The notes beneath the pieces are model-generated. The model was not told where the DNA came from. It saw only the letters and a list, made by a program, of their open reading frames with translations, and ran no database searches. A stretch of 64,000 nucleotides of DNA from BOG-1155 sp963717985 (lineage in GTDB: Bacteria; Desulfobacterota; Syntrophorhabdia; Syntrophorhabdales; WCHB1-27): assembly GCA_963717985.1 (NCBI GenBank), contig CAVQYC010000009.1, positions 1 to 64,000 of the forward strand, read 5' to 3'. The translations under genes and the position numbers were made by a program. Positions 1 to 8,676 of the stretch are shown piece by piece. Within the stretch, counting starts at the first letter, position 1; every line of letters starts with the position of its first letter.

Positions 1-239
1 GGGCCTCCCTTTTTAAGCCAATTTTCTGACGATTGCACTGTATTTGCCGGGCCTCTGCATCTTTCCCCGACCACGCACGCCGCCGTCTGTGAAGGCTTCC
101 ACGGCTTGGCCGCCCCCGGCCCGGCTTCGGTCGTCGCATGGAAGCGCCGTCGCGCCGTGGTTCGATGCCTTGCCTGATAGAGGGCCATGACTTCCTGCCG
201 ATCTTCGGCCATGTTCGATACAAAATCTCCTATTTTCAT
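1..239 (-). CDS. Small accessory ORF, 3' end outside the window
   Basis: Not recognised. An open frame starts at an ATG at 239 that overlaps the TGA of the preceding gene by four bases (ATGA), a usual sign of translational coupling, and stays open to the window edge (79 codons). The start reads MKIGDFVSNMAEDRQEVM; the later part is basic and rich in Ala, Thr and Pro, which may mean the frame has shifted. It sits at the end of a run of small minus-strand genes of the integrated element. The true end and function cannot be seen here. Confidence 0.35.
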   Translation of the reverse strand, partial: MKIGDFVSNMAEDRQEVMALYQARHRTTARRRFHATTEAGPGAAKPWKPSQTAACVVGERCRGPANTVQSSENWLKKGG

Positions 240-436
240 ATACGCCACCCGTCCGGTTTGCCCGCCGCGCGTTTAAACGCTTTTTCCCAGGACATGCCCA
301 GCTTCGTCTTCTCCTTCATGCCGGACATGCCCGCCGCCCTGGCGAACGCCGCATTCCATTCCTCCTCGATCTCTTTTTGGCCGTGAAATCTGCTCCGTTC
401 AGTATGCCAAAAGTTGAAATTGCTGTTGATTGCCAT
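236..436 (-). CDS. Small hypothetical protein of the integrated element (66 aa)
   Basis: Not recognised. The 66-aa product starts MAINSNFNFWHTERSRF and is charged and helical in character, with no signal peptide, membrane segment or cysteine motif. A ribosome binding site (CCGGAGGTAAG) lies about nine bases upstream of the ATG. It begins 19 bases after the stop of the zinc-ribbon gene at 456-830 and its stop overlaps the next start (ATGA), so the three genes form a small operon. Probably an accessory gene of the element that ends at the initiator tRNA. Confidence 0.45.
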   Translation of the reverse strand: MAINSNFNFWHTERSRFHGQKEIEEEWNAAFARAAGMSGMKEKTKLGMSWEKAFKRAAGKPDGWRI

Positions 437-455
437 TTTTTCTTACCTCCGGGTT

Positions 456-830
456 TTATATTTGCCTCTCGGCATGTTGCTCGTTCTTCCGTCGCCTGCA
501 CTCTTCCCAGGAAAGTACTACTGCCGGTCTCGCTGTCTTCAGCCTGGCGAGCGCCCCGGAATCCCCGAGCCATCGGCTGACAAGGGAAACACTGGCCGGT
601 GGAGAACATACCCCACACCGTAAAGCGCCATAGACCGATTCCCAAAAAGCGCGTTCATGGCAAGTGGGGCAGACGGGTCCGGCGACTTCCTGATAAGGCG
701 TGAGCTTCCCAAGGGTACAAGTGGTTCAGCCTTCTCCTCGTGCGCGTCGATCACCTGTCCTTTTTTGAAAAGCATGACTCCGCTCGTCTGTCGTGGCCTT
801 AAAATCATCGATCACCTGATACGCTCTCAT
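456..830 (-). pseudogene. Zinc-ribbon small protein, frameshifted
   Basis: An ATG at 830 with a good ribosome binding site (GGAGG, six bases upstream) opens a frame starting MRAYQVIDDFKATTDER. The sense reading then moves to another frame (LFKKGQVIDAHEEKAEP, near 770-720) and again to a third frame that carries CPTC (about 645) and CGVC (about 600), the knuckles of a zinc ribbon, before a stop at 456-458. Joined, this is one protein of about 124 residues. The two internal frameshifts make it a pseudogene, or reflect sequence errors. No family is assigned; such zinc-ribbon proteins are common in mobile elements. Lies upstream of the 66-aa gene in the same direction. Confidence 0.5.
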
Positions 831-1179
831 AGCCGCACCTCCGCTTGCCCAGCTCAAAAACTTCAATGCTCTTCCGTCTCTTCGTCGGGCGGCCCATTCT
901 CGACAAGGAGGTCCGGGCCTAGGCGTCATAGTCATCGGATATTTTTTCATTTTCTTTTCGGTGTCCAGTTGTCCAATTGCCTTTTTTCCTTTGTATACAA
1001 CGGAATATATTGGACAAGCCCTTTTGTCCAGTGTCGTCCAATTGTCCGATTCCGGGCCTGACTGGTTGGCCTTCTCCTTTTGGACAATTGGACATTTCTT
1101 GGACAAACGCCATTGTCCAGTGTTTCAGCTTCTCTCCCAACGGTTTAAAATCATTGGACATTTGGACATCGGAAAGATT
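831..1179. other. Gene-poor stretch carrying the GTCCA motif array
   Basis: No gene is called between the zinc-ribbon ORF and the end of the broken primase/helicase gene. Several overlapping short frames exist on both strands, but none has a recognisable product. The main content is the cluster of GTCCA/TGGAC motifs listed separately. Confidence 0.5.
963..1167. repeat. Array of GTCCA/TGGAC motifs (iteron-like)
   Basis: Eleven exact copies of GTCCA or its complement TGGAC occur in 205 bases, at 963, 971, 1011, 1026, 1036, 1081, 1089, 1100, 1115, 1155 and 1163. There is one near match at 1044. By chance fewer than one would be expected. Many copies extend to TTGTCCA(A/G)TTG, and some are back-to-back (GGACAATTGGACA). 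The array lies just past the 3' end of the broken primase/helicase gene. Spacing and both-strand occurrence resemble iterons or multiple regulator sites; a repeated coding motif on the minus strand is the alternative. Confidence 0.6.
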
Positions 1180-3371
1180 TGAAAATATTTTCGGGTGATG
1201 GAAGGACCGTCCGAGGCTCCGGGATTTCAACGACACTGAAGGTCTGCCCGGCCCTCTTCCGGCCGTCTCCATGAAGCCCGCCTCGGTGGGCCTGCGCGAT
1301 ATGCCGTCTCAAGGTCTTCTCCGAGACGGATAGGGCGTCTTGCGCTCCGGCCCGTGTATGTCCGGATTTTTCTGAAGCACCTCCAGGAGCTTGAGCACCG
1401 GTTCACTCACGGGAAGGACGCTCTCGGTGAAGCACCTCGCAAGGCTGTAGACAAGCTCATAGTCCCGCCTGTCGGCTATGACGGGCCGCCTTCTGTGTGT
1501 TCCCGCTGGTACTGATGTAGAAGCGCGGACGCCTTCACGAGCGCAAAGACCTTCTCGAAGTCCCTGTGAAAGCGCTCTTGTCGGGAATGGTCAGCAAATC
1601 GAGGGAGGTAGGGGATTTGCACATCCAGGGATTCAATGAGATGTCCGCTACCTGCCATATACGGAAAGCGCTGTCGTCGCCCAACTGCTCCTGCCGATTC
1701 GCCTTCTGTCGATACACGGCGCGGGCAAGAGTTTCGTCATGGGTAATCTCCCGCGTAAGAACACGCGTAGCCAGCTCGTGATCGACGGTCGGCCGATGTA
1801 TGGGTAGACAAGATCACAAGCCCTTTTGTGTCCTTCTCGATGTCTTCGCCTCGACTGCCCGTCGAGTCCTTCAGGACAGTTCCAAGACGAAGCGTGCCCT
1901 CTGAAAGCGCCGTCCTGATGATCTCCGCCGTCTGGTTGGTCCCTTGAAGCTCAAAGTAAGTGATAATCCGATGGTCAAGAGGCTCCTGCCGGTAAAGAAG
2001 GTATTGCGCGCTTGTGGGGTGAAGTTTTCAAAGGTCCCTGGTTTGCACGTAATAAGCACCGATCTCGATAAGGAAGCTCTTGCCCGTGCTTGATGTTGCA
2101 CTAAGGATTATGGAAAGTCCCGGGAAAAGTGCCGGGTGAGGAGGCGAGTTTCACGAGGAGAAGCGTCTTATCCCTACCTAGGTAGCGGGTATGACAAACT
2201 GCTAAAAACCGCGATGCAAGATCGGGCCTCAAGAGAAGTTCAAGGGCTTCGATCTTCTTCTTCTCTCGCTGTAGACCGGCCTTCCGCCCGCTCCTCCACC
2301 AATTCGGCAAAGAGTCTCTTTCGGTCTGGATGTGCAGCTTTTTTGCAACCATCGCAACGATGCTTTCGCGGGTAAGGTCGTCAAAAGCCGCGTGAGCCGA
2401 GCTTGAGCGCCCGGATGATCTCCGCCTGATGATCGGAAGAGATAAATTTCTCAAAGGAAAGGGCCTTGCTTTCGATCTCCTCAAGCGCCTTTCCGGGATC
2501 CTTCTCGACGGCGAGATAGTCGTCAATTCCCTTGCCGCGCGTCCATCTCGGAAAGCGGATAACCGCGCCCCTGGCAACGAGCTTCAAGGCAAACTCGAAA
2601 AGGGCAAAGCGCACATCCGGGTTACTCCAGAGGTCCATATCGAAGCCTAGGAAGACCGTCCGGCCCCTCCATGTGAATTGCTCCAGGTCGTTGAAGAGGA
2701 AATGTTTCGTCGCCGCCGGTCTTGCCCTCCCGGAAGTTCCATACCCCGGCGAGCGATACGGCGACCGGCCGTGCTGCGCGAGCTTCAACGCCTTCTTTGC
2801 GCCTTCGGTAATCCAGGTCGGCTTATGCGGCTTTCGCGGACCCGCCACGTTCCGGAAGAATGTACGGCCGGGCAGGCTCGCCCTTCGCGTGAAGATAGCG
2901 TCTGCCGTCTATGGCCGGATACAGACGGAAGCTCCACGATCTGATAGTCCCGTCCGGACCGAAGGCGGGTATCTCGACAAGCCTGGCCGTCCTGAGTATG
3001 TCTTGTCCGTCGAATGAAGCGAAGCCAAGACGCTCTTTCAGAAGGTCGCCCTTCCCGCCAAAGAGCGGGTTTGCGCCTGTTCCAAGGTCTCGGCGGATAG
3101 CCGGGATTCTTCGATTACATCTATTAAGGGCCATTTTTGCAAGGCCGTCGCTGCCGGGATCAAAGCCGTTCAGGAAGTAGCTGTAGTCGTGCCTATCGAT
3201 GGCGCGCCCTTTACCGTCCTTCGCGGATGCTACCCCGGACAAACCGCTCCAGGGCCTCACGTAGACAAGCACACGGCGGCCAAGCTTCACGACAGGGAAG
3301 CATTTTTGAAATCCCCAGGCTCTTACTGTGTGAATTGAAACTTTCAATTCCTTGGCCACTTCTTGAGACAC
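1180..3371 (-). pseudogene. Primase/helicase-like replication protein of an integrated element, multiply frameshifted
   Basis: The gene starts with a GTG at 3371 and a helix-turn-helix N-terminus (SQEVAKELKVSIHTVRAWG). A stretch of the type found in DUF3854/TOPRIM-like primase proteins follows (WITEGAKKALKLAQHG near 2810, VFLGFDMD near 2650, DDYLA near 2520). Next come a Walker-A-like SSTGKSFLIE near 2090-2060, a conserved helicase-type tail (near 1640-1480) and a winged-helix-like end near 1300-1250. These parts lie in different frames, with breaks near 2850, 2750, 2400, 2110, 2010, 1760, 1500 and 1340. An intact family member would be about 700 residues. The gene probably drove replication or mobilisation of the element. 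Decay is more likely than a series of sequencing errors, but both may contribute. A good promoter remains upstream. Confidence 0.6.
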
Positions 3372-3412
3372 ATTAAATTGAGCCTATCTAGCCCTCCTTC
3401 ACCGTTTTCCTA

Positions 3413-3441
3413 ATCATACTGCCGATACGTGTATATGTCAA
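3413..3441 (-). promoter_or_regulatory. Sigma-70 promoter of the broken primase gene
   Basis: On the minus strand TTGACA (3441-3436) and TATGAT (3418-3413) are separated by exactly 17 bases, a near-consensus promoter. It reads into the GTG at 3371. It is divergent from the plus-strand promoter at 3491-3519, and only about 50 bases separate the two -35 boxes, so shared regulation is possible. Confidence 0.65.
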
Positions 3442-3490
3442 TCTGAATATAATGAGACACATTACAAATGCTTAGGACTAATTAAATGTC

Positions 3491-3519
3491 TTGACACCGC
3501 CATTAACTTGTACTACCAT
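3491..3519 (+). promoter_or_regulatory. Sigma-70 promoter of the small-ORF/integrase side
   Basis: TTGACA (3491-3496), a 17-base spacer and TACCAT (3514-3519) lie 25 bases upstream of the ATG of the 43-aa ORF. Spacing is ideal and -35 is perfect. Likely drives the small ORF, the zinc-finger pseudogene and the recombinase. Confidence 0.65.
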
Positions 3520-3543
3520 AGAAGGACAGGGAGGGACACCGAT

Positions 3544-3675
3544 ATGAAAAAGGAAAACATAAAGGCTCTTACGGGGTTCGTGGACTATCGCAGATCTCGA
3601 TCTGAGAACATCGAACCGGACGAAAGAGCAAAATTATTGATCGTAACGGAAGAAATGTTTCGCCGGGAAAAGTGA
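3544..3675 (+). CDS. Small hypothetical protein (43 aa) upstream of the integrase
   Basis: An ATG at 3544 follows a purine-rich site (AGGGAGG) at a suitable distance, downstream of the promoter at 3491. The product begins MKKENIKALTGFVDYRRSRS and is charged, with no cysteines or membrane segment. It is intact although its neighbours are broken. Family unknown; the position between the promoter and recombinase genes would suit an excisionase-like or regulatory peptide, but no helix-turn-helix can be seen with confidence. Confidence 0.5.
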   Translation: MKKENIKALTGFVDYRRSRSENIEPDERAKLLIVTEEMFRREK

Positions 3676-3686
3676 GGAGTACCAGG

Positions 3687-4233
3687 ATGCGATACGTTCC
3701 TTCGACCTACCCGAAGGAAGCCGGCGCCCTCTGGCATGGGCTTCTAAGATACGATCCAAAGAGTCAAAGGAATATTGGTCCGCTATTCTTCATTTACAGC
3801 CAATGACCATAATGCTGTTCGCGGCCCTATCGGATGTCCAACGGAAGCCGGCCTTTGAAACTCATGCCGCACGGATTGGGCAGAGCATATGGTGGGCGAC
3901 AAAGAGATCAAGCCGGGTACACAATAAAAACGGTCTTTGCTGCAAAGGATCAAAGAAGCCATGTGTGGGCGGAGATATTGACGCTCCTCGATGGTTTTCC
4001 GGAACACGCCATAAGGGAGTGCCCAGGATGTAAGAAGTTCTTCTTCAACCCGACAAAACAAGAAAAAATTTTGCGGGAATCGGTGTATGTGGCGCATGAG
4101 TACGGCGGAAAGCAGAAAAGCAGACAGGGAAAAGTACAACGGGTATCAGCGGGATTTAATGACGGACAAGCGGAGAGAGAAGGCGGGGCTGCCTCGGAAG
4201 AGGACCAAGACGAGAAAAGACAAGGGCGATTAA
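3687..4233 (+). pseudogene. Zinc-finger protein upstream of the integrase, frameshifted
   Basis: The gene starts with ATG at 3687 (MRYVPSTYPKEAG) after AGTGAGGAG, then meets a stop near 3800. Recognisable sense continues in a second frame (IRECPGCKKFFFNPTKQEK, about 4010-4070) and then in a third frame ending at the TAA at 4231 with a very basic tail. ECPGC plus FFNPTK is the signature of a CGNR-type zinc-finger protein often found next to tyrosine recombinases in integrated elements (family knowledge). The second cysteine pair appears to have been lost with the frameshift near 4070. Non-functional as read. Confidence 0.5.
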
Positions 4234-4249
4234 CTTCTCGACTACAGGA

Positions 4250-5380
4250 ATGTCCAAATGCCGGAAGCGCATGAGCATTGACACAAGGGTCTGTGTGTGC
4301 GGGTTCAAGATCGGTAAGGCGTCCGGAAAGGTCTACTGGGCGGAGTGGTATCAACTCGGTCGGCGGAAGCGTAAGAGGTAGGTCCGAACAAGGCCGCCGC
4401 GAACAGCGGTTAAGGGAAGCCCTAAAAGCCCGGACCGAAGAGCGGTACATCAAAGAAGACCCGGCCGCCCGGCTTACGCTCGGCGAGCTCTGCAAGTGGT
4501 ATCTCGATCTGCCGGAAGTGAAGGTCAAGGACAGCTACGTCCGGGATAAGGAGTTTGTCGGCCATTTCAAGCGCCTTCTCGGACAGGATTTGAAGCTCAA
4601 AGACCTTACCCTTGGCCGGGTCGAGTCCTACCAGACGGAAAGGCTGTCAGAACCATTCGCCGCGTCATCTCGAAAAAACATCCGGCCGGCGAGCGTGAAC
4701 AAGGAAGTGTCCGCCCTGAAGACGATTCTTAACCGTGCCGTCCGCCATGGCAAACTAAGCACAACCCTATCGAACGGGCGAAGAAGCTCCAGGAGAACAA
4801 CGTCCGCGAGCGCATCTTGACGGGAGAGGAGTTCGAAGCCCTTTTCGAAGCCTGCCCTAAACATCTCAAGGGTCCCGTCCTCATGGCCTTCACCATGGGA
4901 ATGCGCCGATCTGAGATAACGGGCCTGACCTGGCCGGAAGCCGATCTACAGAAAGGCTTCATTCGGCTTGTCGCTGGCCGCACCAAGACAGACCAAACCC
5001 GTGCAATCCCGATTCACCCCAGGATTTTAGAAGTCCTGAAGTGTCTACCGCGCGCCCTCCATACAAACCGCGTCTTTCTTCTCAACGGGAAGCCCTTTTA
5101 TGAAATCAAGCGGGCCTTCCGGACGGCTTGTAAGGTGGCCGGTATTGAGGATTTTGTCTTTCATGATCTTCGCCATTGTGCCTTGAACAATCTCCGCCTG
5201 GCCGGAAACGACTACTTCAAGATAATGGCCCTGTCCGGTCACAAAACCACGTCCTGCTTTAAGAGGTACAATCTCGTGACGGAAGATGAATTGAAGAAGC
5301 TTACCTGGCCCTCTGATGACAGAGAATCTGGAACGATGGACACCTATATGGACACCAAGAAAAAGGGCTACGGTAGATGA
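4250..5380 (+). pseudogene. Tyrosine recombinase (integrase), frameshifted
   Basis: Phage-type integrase in three pieces. An N-terminal fragment (MSKCRKRMSIDTRVC, stop at 4379) is followed by a SAM-like core-binding fragment (LTLGELCKWYLDLPEVK, 4390-4745) and the catalytic domain (4790-5380). The catalytic part keeps the family residues: Arg in GMRRSEITGL, HDLRH, the Gly-His of SGHKTT and the Tyr of FKRYNL. Indels near 4380-4405 and near 4755 break the frame. At about 370 residues the joined protein matches the family. It ends 24 bases from the 3' end of the initiator tRNA gene, the classic place for an integrase at its attachment site. Without correction it is inactive. Confidence 0.75.
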
Positions 5381-5403
5381 CCCGTAACCCCTTGATTTCA
5401 TTA

Positions 5404-5477
5404 TTGCGGGGGCTGGATTTGAACCAGCGGCCTTCGGGTTATGAGCCCGACGAGCTACCTGACTGCTCCACCCCGCT
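5404..5477 (-). tRNA. Initiator tRNA-Met (CAU)
   Basis: Read on the minus strand, the sequence folds as a cloverleaf with anticodon CAT in CTCATAA. The anticodon stem has the three G-C pairs (GGG/CCC) typical of initiator tRNA, and the T arm carries GGTTCAAATCC. The acceptor stem pairs GCGGGG with CCCCGC, and position 1 faces A72 unpaired, as expected of an initiator. Here position 1 is A rather than the usual C. CCA is not encoded. The 3' end faces the broken integrase and probably served as attachment site. Confidence 0.9.
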
Positions 5478-5614
5478 GGTAAGAACATAACCTGATCCCA
5501 CTCCGAAGTCAACCCATATTTGCGGACAGGATGGTGTGCGGAGCCGGGGAAACTGAATCGTTGTTGCACAGGATCGTGACCCTGTGGTACACTTCGACGG
5601 AAGAGGTAAGGCAC

Positions 5615-6172
5615 ATGGACCTGCTCAAGGCAATAACGGAAAGGAGAAGCGTCCGGAAGTATAGAAGCGATCCCGTCCCCGACGGGATGATCGTCCGGTG
5701 CATCGAAGCAGCAAGACTTGCCCCGTCCTGGGCGAACACCCAGGTGTGGCGCTTCGTTGTGGTGAAGGACCCGGCGGTCAAGGAGGTCCTTAGCGCAACC
5801 CTTACCCCGAAAAACCCGGCTCGTCAGGCAATCCTGGCTGCCCCTTGTCTCATTTGTCTCGTTGCCCGACGCGGAGTTTCAGGCCTGATAAAGGGAGAAC
5901 CGGTGAGCGATAAAGGCGACTGGTTCATGTTTGACGCAGGGCTAGCCATGGCCCACCTCATACTCTTTGCACACAGCCTGGGGCTCGGCACGGTGCTTGT
6001 GGGCGCCTTCGATGCCGGGAAGGCGGAAGAAGCACTTGGCGTCCCCGAAGGGTACAGCGTGGTAGCGATGACCCCTCTCGGTTACTTTGATGAGCCCCCT
6101 GCCCCCACCCCACGCAAGCCACTCAGTGATTTACTCTATCTCAACCGATTTGGAAAGGCATATGAAACATGA
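5615..6172 (+). CDS. Nitroreductase family protein
   Basis: An FMN-dependent nitroreductase-fold oxidoreductase of 185 residues. The N-terminus AITERRSVRKY and the later APSWANTQVWRFVVVKD are typical of the FMN-binding half, and GLGTVLVGAF is the usual helix before the C-terminal arm. The ATG at 5615 is chosen over an upstream ATG at 5531 because family homology begins at MDLLKAITERRS and AGAGGTAAG lies just upstream. Substrate unknown; members reduce nitro compounds or quinones or act in cofactor pathways. The stop overlaps the start of the next gene by four bases. Confidence 0.85.
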   Translation: MDLLKAITERRSVRKYRSDPVPDGMIVRCIEAARLAPSWANTQVWRFVVVKDPAVKEVLSATLTPKNPARQAILAAPCLICLVARRGVSGLIKGEPVSDKGDWFMFDAGLAMAHLILFAHSLGLGTVLVGAFDAGKAEEALGVPEGYSVVAMTPLGYFDEPPAPTPRKPLSDLLYLNRFGKAYET

Positions 6173-7272
6173 ATATCCCACTGATAGACCTTAAGAGGCA
6201 GTACAAGAAGGTGGAGAAGGGCCTTATGCCCAAGCTCCGCGAGATTCTTTCCGAACAGAAGCTGATACTGGGGAAATACTGCACAGAGCTCGAAAAAGCT
6301 GTCGCAGAGCTCTCAGGCGTGCCCTATGCGCTTTCGTGCGCAAACGGCACGGATGCACTCATCCTCGCCCTCATGGCGCTTGACATAAAGAGGGATGATG
6401 AGGTTATCACCACACCTTATACGTTCTTTTCCACGGCGAGCTCCATTGCCCTCCTGGGCGGCACTCCTGTCTTCGTCGACATCAACGGTAAGGATATGAA
6501 TATAGACCCTGACCTGATCGAACGGGCCATCACACCGAACACACGGGCCATCATCGTCGTCCACCTCTTCGGCAAGCTCTGCGACATGGACCGGGTCCGC
6601 AAGGTAGCCGAGAAACACCGGTTGGCCGTGGTCGAAGACATGGCGCAGTCGCTGGGGGCCGTACGAAACAATATCGCCTCCGGCGCATTTGGCGACATTG
6701 CCGCCCTCAGCTTCTATCCCACGAAGAACCTGGGCGGCATCGGAGAAGGCGGCATGGTGCTCACGAAGCGGGCCGACCTTTTCGGGCGGGCGAGGAAGCT
6801 CAGGGTCCACGGCATGGGCGACCAAACTTATCGCCACGAAATGATCGGCATTAACAGCCGCCTGGACGAGATAAAGGCCTGCGCCCTGGCGGAAAAGTTC
6901 CCCTATCTGGCGGGATGGAACCAAAAGCGCATTGAAAACGCCATGTATTACAACCGGAAGCTGGGCGACCTTCCTCTCGGACTCCCCGACACTGAAGGCA
7001 AAGGCGACCATATCTTTCATCAATATGTGATAAGGGTGGAGCGAAGGGACGAGCTGAAGGCATACCTGCAGCAAAAGGGTGTCCAGACCGGTATTTACTA
7101 CCCCCTGCCCCTCCACCTTCAGGACTGCTTCGCTTACCTGGGCTATAAAAAGGGCAGTCTTAAGGAAGCCGAGCGCGCGTCACTCACAAGTCTTGCCCTT
7201 CCTATCTACCCGGAGCTGAAAAAGGTCGAGAGAGACTATGTTGTTGCTTCCATCAGGGAGTTTTTCGGCTAA
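6169..7272 (+). CDS. DegT/DnrJ/EryC1/StrS family aminotransferase
   Basis: A PLP-dependent sugar aminotransferase-type enzyme of 367 residues, a full-length family size. It starts IPLIDLKRQYKK, has the cofactor-binding ANGTDALILAL near residue 58 and EDMAQSLGA near 156, and the lysine that binds PLP in SFYPTKNLGG (K186). Such enzymes transfer an amino group to keto-sugar nucleotides for surface glycans. No other sugar-nucleotide gene is adjacent, so the substrate is unknown. Coupled to the nitroreductase by an ATGA overlap and followed 13 bases later by an HNH nuclease. Confidence 0.85.
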   Translation: MNIPLIDLKRQYKKVEKGLMPKLREILSEQKLILGKYCTELEKAVAELSGVPYALSCANGTDALILALMALDIKRDDEVITTPYTFFSTASSIALLGGTPVFVDINGKDMNIDPDLIERAITPNTRAIIVVHLFGKLCDMDRVRKVAEKHRLAVVEDMAQSLGAVRNNIASGAFGDIAALSFYPTKNLGGIGEGGMVLTKRADLFGRARKLRVHGMGDQTYRHEMIGINSRLDEIKACALAEKFPYLAGWNQKRIENAMYYNRKLGDLPLGLPDTEGKGDHIFHQYVIRVERRDELKAYLQQKGVQTGIYYPLPLHLQDCFAYLGYKKGSLKEAERASLTSLALPIYPELKKVERDYVVASIREFFG

Positions 7273-7285
7273 GGGGGGGTGCGGC

Positions 7286-7630
7286 ATGAGAAAAAAGGGT
7301 TATCACATCATCAGGCGGGGCGGCGGGCTGGCCGGGGGCGGAAAGACGGCCGAACAGATCATCAGGGAGGCAAGGGAGGGGGCGAAGAGCAACTACCGTA
7401 CTCAGTCCCTGCGGATACACGGGCTGATCTGCGCTAAGTGCGGCCGTGAATTCGACATCAAAGAGAGCCACCTTCTCACTGTCCACCACAGGGACGGGAA
7501 TTCCGCCAACAATCCCCCTGACGGCTCTAACTGGGAAAACCTCTGTGTCTACTGTCACGACGACGAGCACAGCAGAAGCAACCTGGGCGACTACTTCGCT
7601 GCAGAAAGCAAAAGCAAAACCCCAAAATAA
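7286..7630 (+). CDS. HNH nuclease family protein (YajD-like)
   Basis: A 114-residue basic protein with a complete HNH/zinc motif: CAKCG near residue 51, the paired histidines in TVHHRDGN near 72, an asparagine in NWENLCVYCHDDEH near 87-100. The start at 7286 follows a strong purine-rich site (AAGGGGGGGTG). Small stand-alone HNH proteins of this type occur widely and are mostly of unknown role; this one has no intron or prophage around it. Third gene of the 5615-7630 run. Confidence 0.75.
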   Translation: MRKKGYHIIRRGGGLAGGGKTAEQIIREAREGAKSNYRTQSLRIHGLICAKCGREFDIKESHLLTVHHRDGNSANNPPDGSNWENLCVYCHDDEHSRSNLGDYFAAESKSKTPK

Positions 7631-7811
7631 GCGGTGCATACAAAAACAGACGCGCGGCCGCGGCAAACAGCAAGCCTGACGCACACTTGTCAAACACAAA
7701 ACATTGGGATATAGTATGGTTCGCGCGGCTCCTTAGAGCAACCCGTCTAATGGGGCAACACATCTTCGGCGCAGCGCCTCGGGTCTTGCGAAGTACTTTT
7801 TTGCGGGAGGC

Positions 7812-8399
7812 ATGGTGTCAGAGAGGGATATGGTTGAAATCAAATGGCACGGCCGCGGCGGCCAGGGGGCTGTAACCTCTGCCGAGCTTCTGGCCCGGGC
7901 CGCGATTGCAGAAGGCAACTATGCCCAGGCTTTCCCCAGCTTCGGTCCTGAAAGAAGAGGCGCGCCTGTCATGGCCTTCGTCAGAGTGGATAAAAACAAG
8001 CCTATCCGCATACGCGCCGAGGTGACGGAGCCGGATGTAGTCGTCGTCCTGGATCCCGGGCTCCTGACCATTGTTAATGTGATATCCGGGCTGAAACCTG
8101 GCGGCATCGTCATCGTCAATTCGAGGAAGCCCGCACGGCAGCTCCGGGAGGAGCTGGGTTTCGCCGTCCCTCTTGTGACTGTCGATGCCACACGCATCGC
8201 CAGGGAGACTCTGGGTGTGCCGATTACCAACACCACTATGGTCGGAGCGGTAATCCGCGTCACCGGCATCGTCAGGCTCGAATCCGTCATACCGCCCCTG
8301 GAGGACCGATTCGGCAGGCTGGCCGTCAAAAATATCGATGCCATGAAGCGGGCCTATCAGGAAACCGTTGTTGAGGAGTCGCCGAATGGCCAAGAATGA
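7812..8399 (+). CDS. porG: 2-oxoacid:ferredoxin oxidoreductase, gamma subunit
   Basis: The gamma subunit of a four-subunit pyruvate/2-oxoacid:ferredoxin oxidoreductase; in this family the subunit supports the TPP core and contacts CoA. It shows the family signature WHGRGGQGAVT at the N-terminus, FGPERRGAPVMAFVR near residue 50 and NTTMVGAV near 140. Length (195 aa) is normal. ATG 7812 has GGGAGG almost touching it. An internal GTG (7815) or the ATG at 7830 (MVEIKWHGRGG, preceded by GAGAGGG) may be the true start. First gene of a seven-subunit operon to 13936; it overlaps the delta gene by 14 bases. Confidence 0.85.
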   Translation: MVSERDMVEIKWHGRGGQGAVTSAELLARAAIAEGNYAQAFPSFGPERRGAPVMAFVRVDKNKPIRIRAEVTEPDVVVVLDPGLLTIVNVISGLKPGGIVIVNSRKPARQLREELGFAVPLVTVDATRIARETLGVPITNTTMVGAVIRVTGIVRLESVIPPLEDRFGRLAVKNIDAMKRAYQETVVEESPNGQE

Positions 8400-8676
8400 A
8401 AGAGAGCTTACCTGGAAAGATATGGAGGTCGGCTGCATCGCTACCGAGCCGGGCAGCGCGCGAGAATACAGGTCCGGCGACTGGCGGTCGCAACGGCCTA
8501 CCTATGACCATACCCGGTGTCTCAAATGCGGCTTATGTCAGATCTATTGTCCCGAGGGTTGTATTTTCGAAAACGATGAAGGCAAGTTTGAAGCCTCTCT
8601 GTTTCATTGCAAGGGTTGCGGCATCTGCGCCAGGGAGTGCCCGACAAGGGTAATCACCATGATCGAGGAAGAGTGA
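8386..8676 (+). CDS. porD: 2-oxoacid:ferredoxin oxidoreductase, delta subunit (ferredoxin-like)
   Basis: A 96-residue ferredoxin-like subunit with two [4Fe-4S] motifs: CLKCGLCQIYCPEGC and, after a short linker, CKGCGICARECP. Carries electrons from the beta subunit cluster to the acceptor. The N-terminus (ELTWKDMEVGCIATEPG) matches the delta subunits of four-subunit POR enzymes. The ATG at 8386 has GAGGAG upstream and overlaps porG. The TGA shares one base with the ATG of the alpha gene (TGATG), so the subunits are translationally coupled. Confidence 0.9.
   Translation: MAKNERELTWKDMEVGCIATEPGSAREYRSGDWRSQRPTYDHTRCLKCGLCQIYCPEGCIFENDEGKFEASLFHCKGCGICARECPTRVITMIEEE

Noticed and set aside
6313..7116. 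Antisense frame of 267 codons inside the DegT gene
   Set aside because: Shadow of a conserved gene in high-GC sequence; no ribosome site or family.
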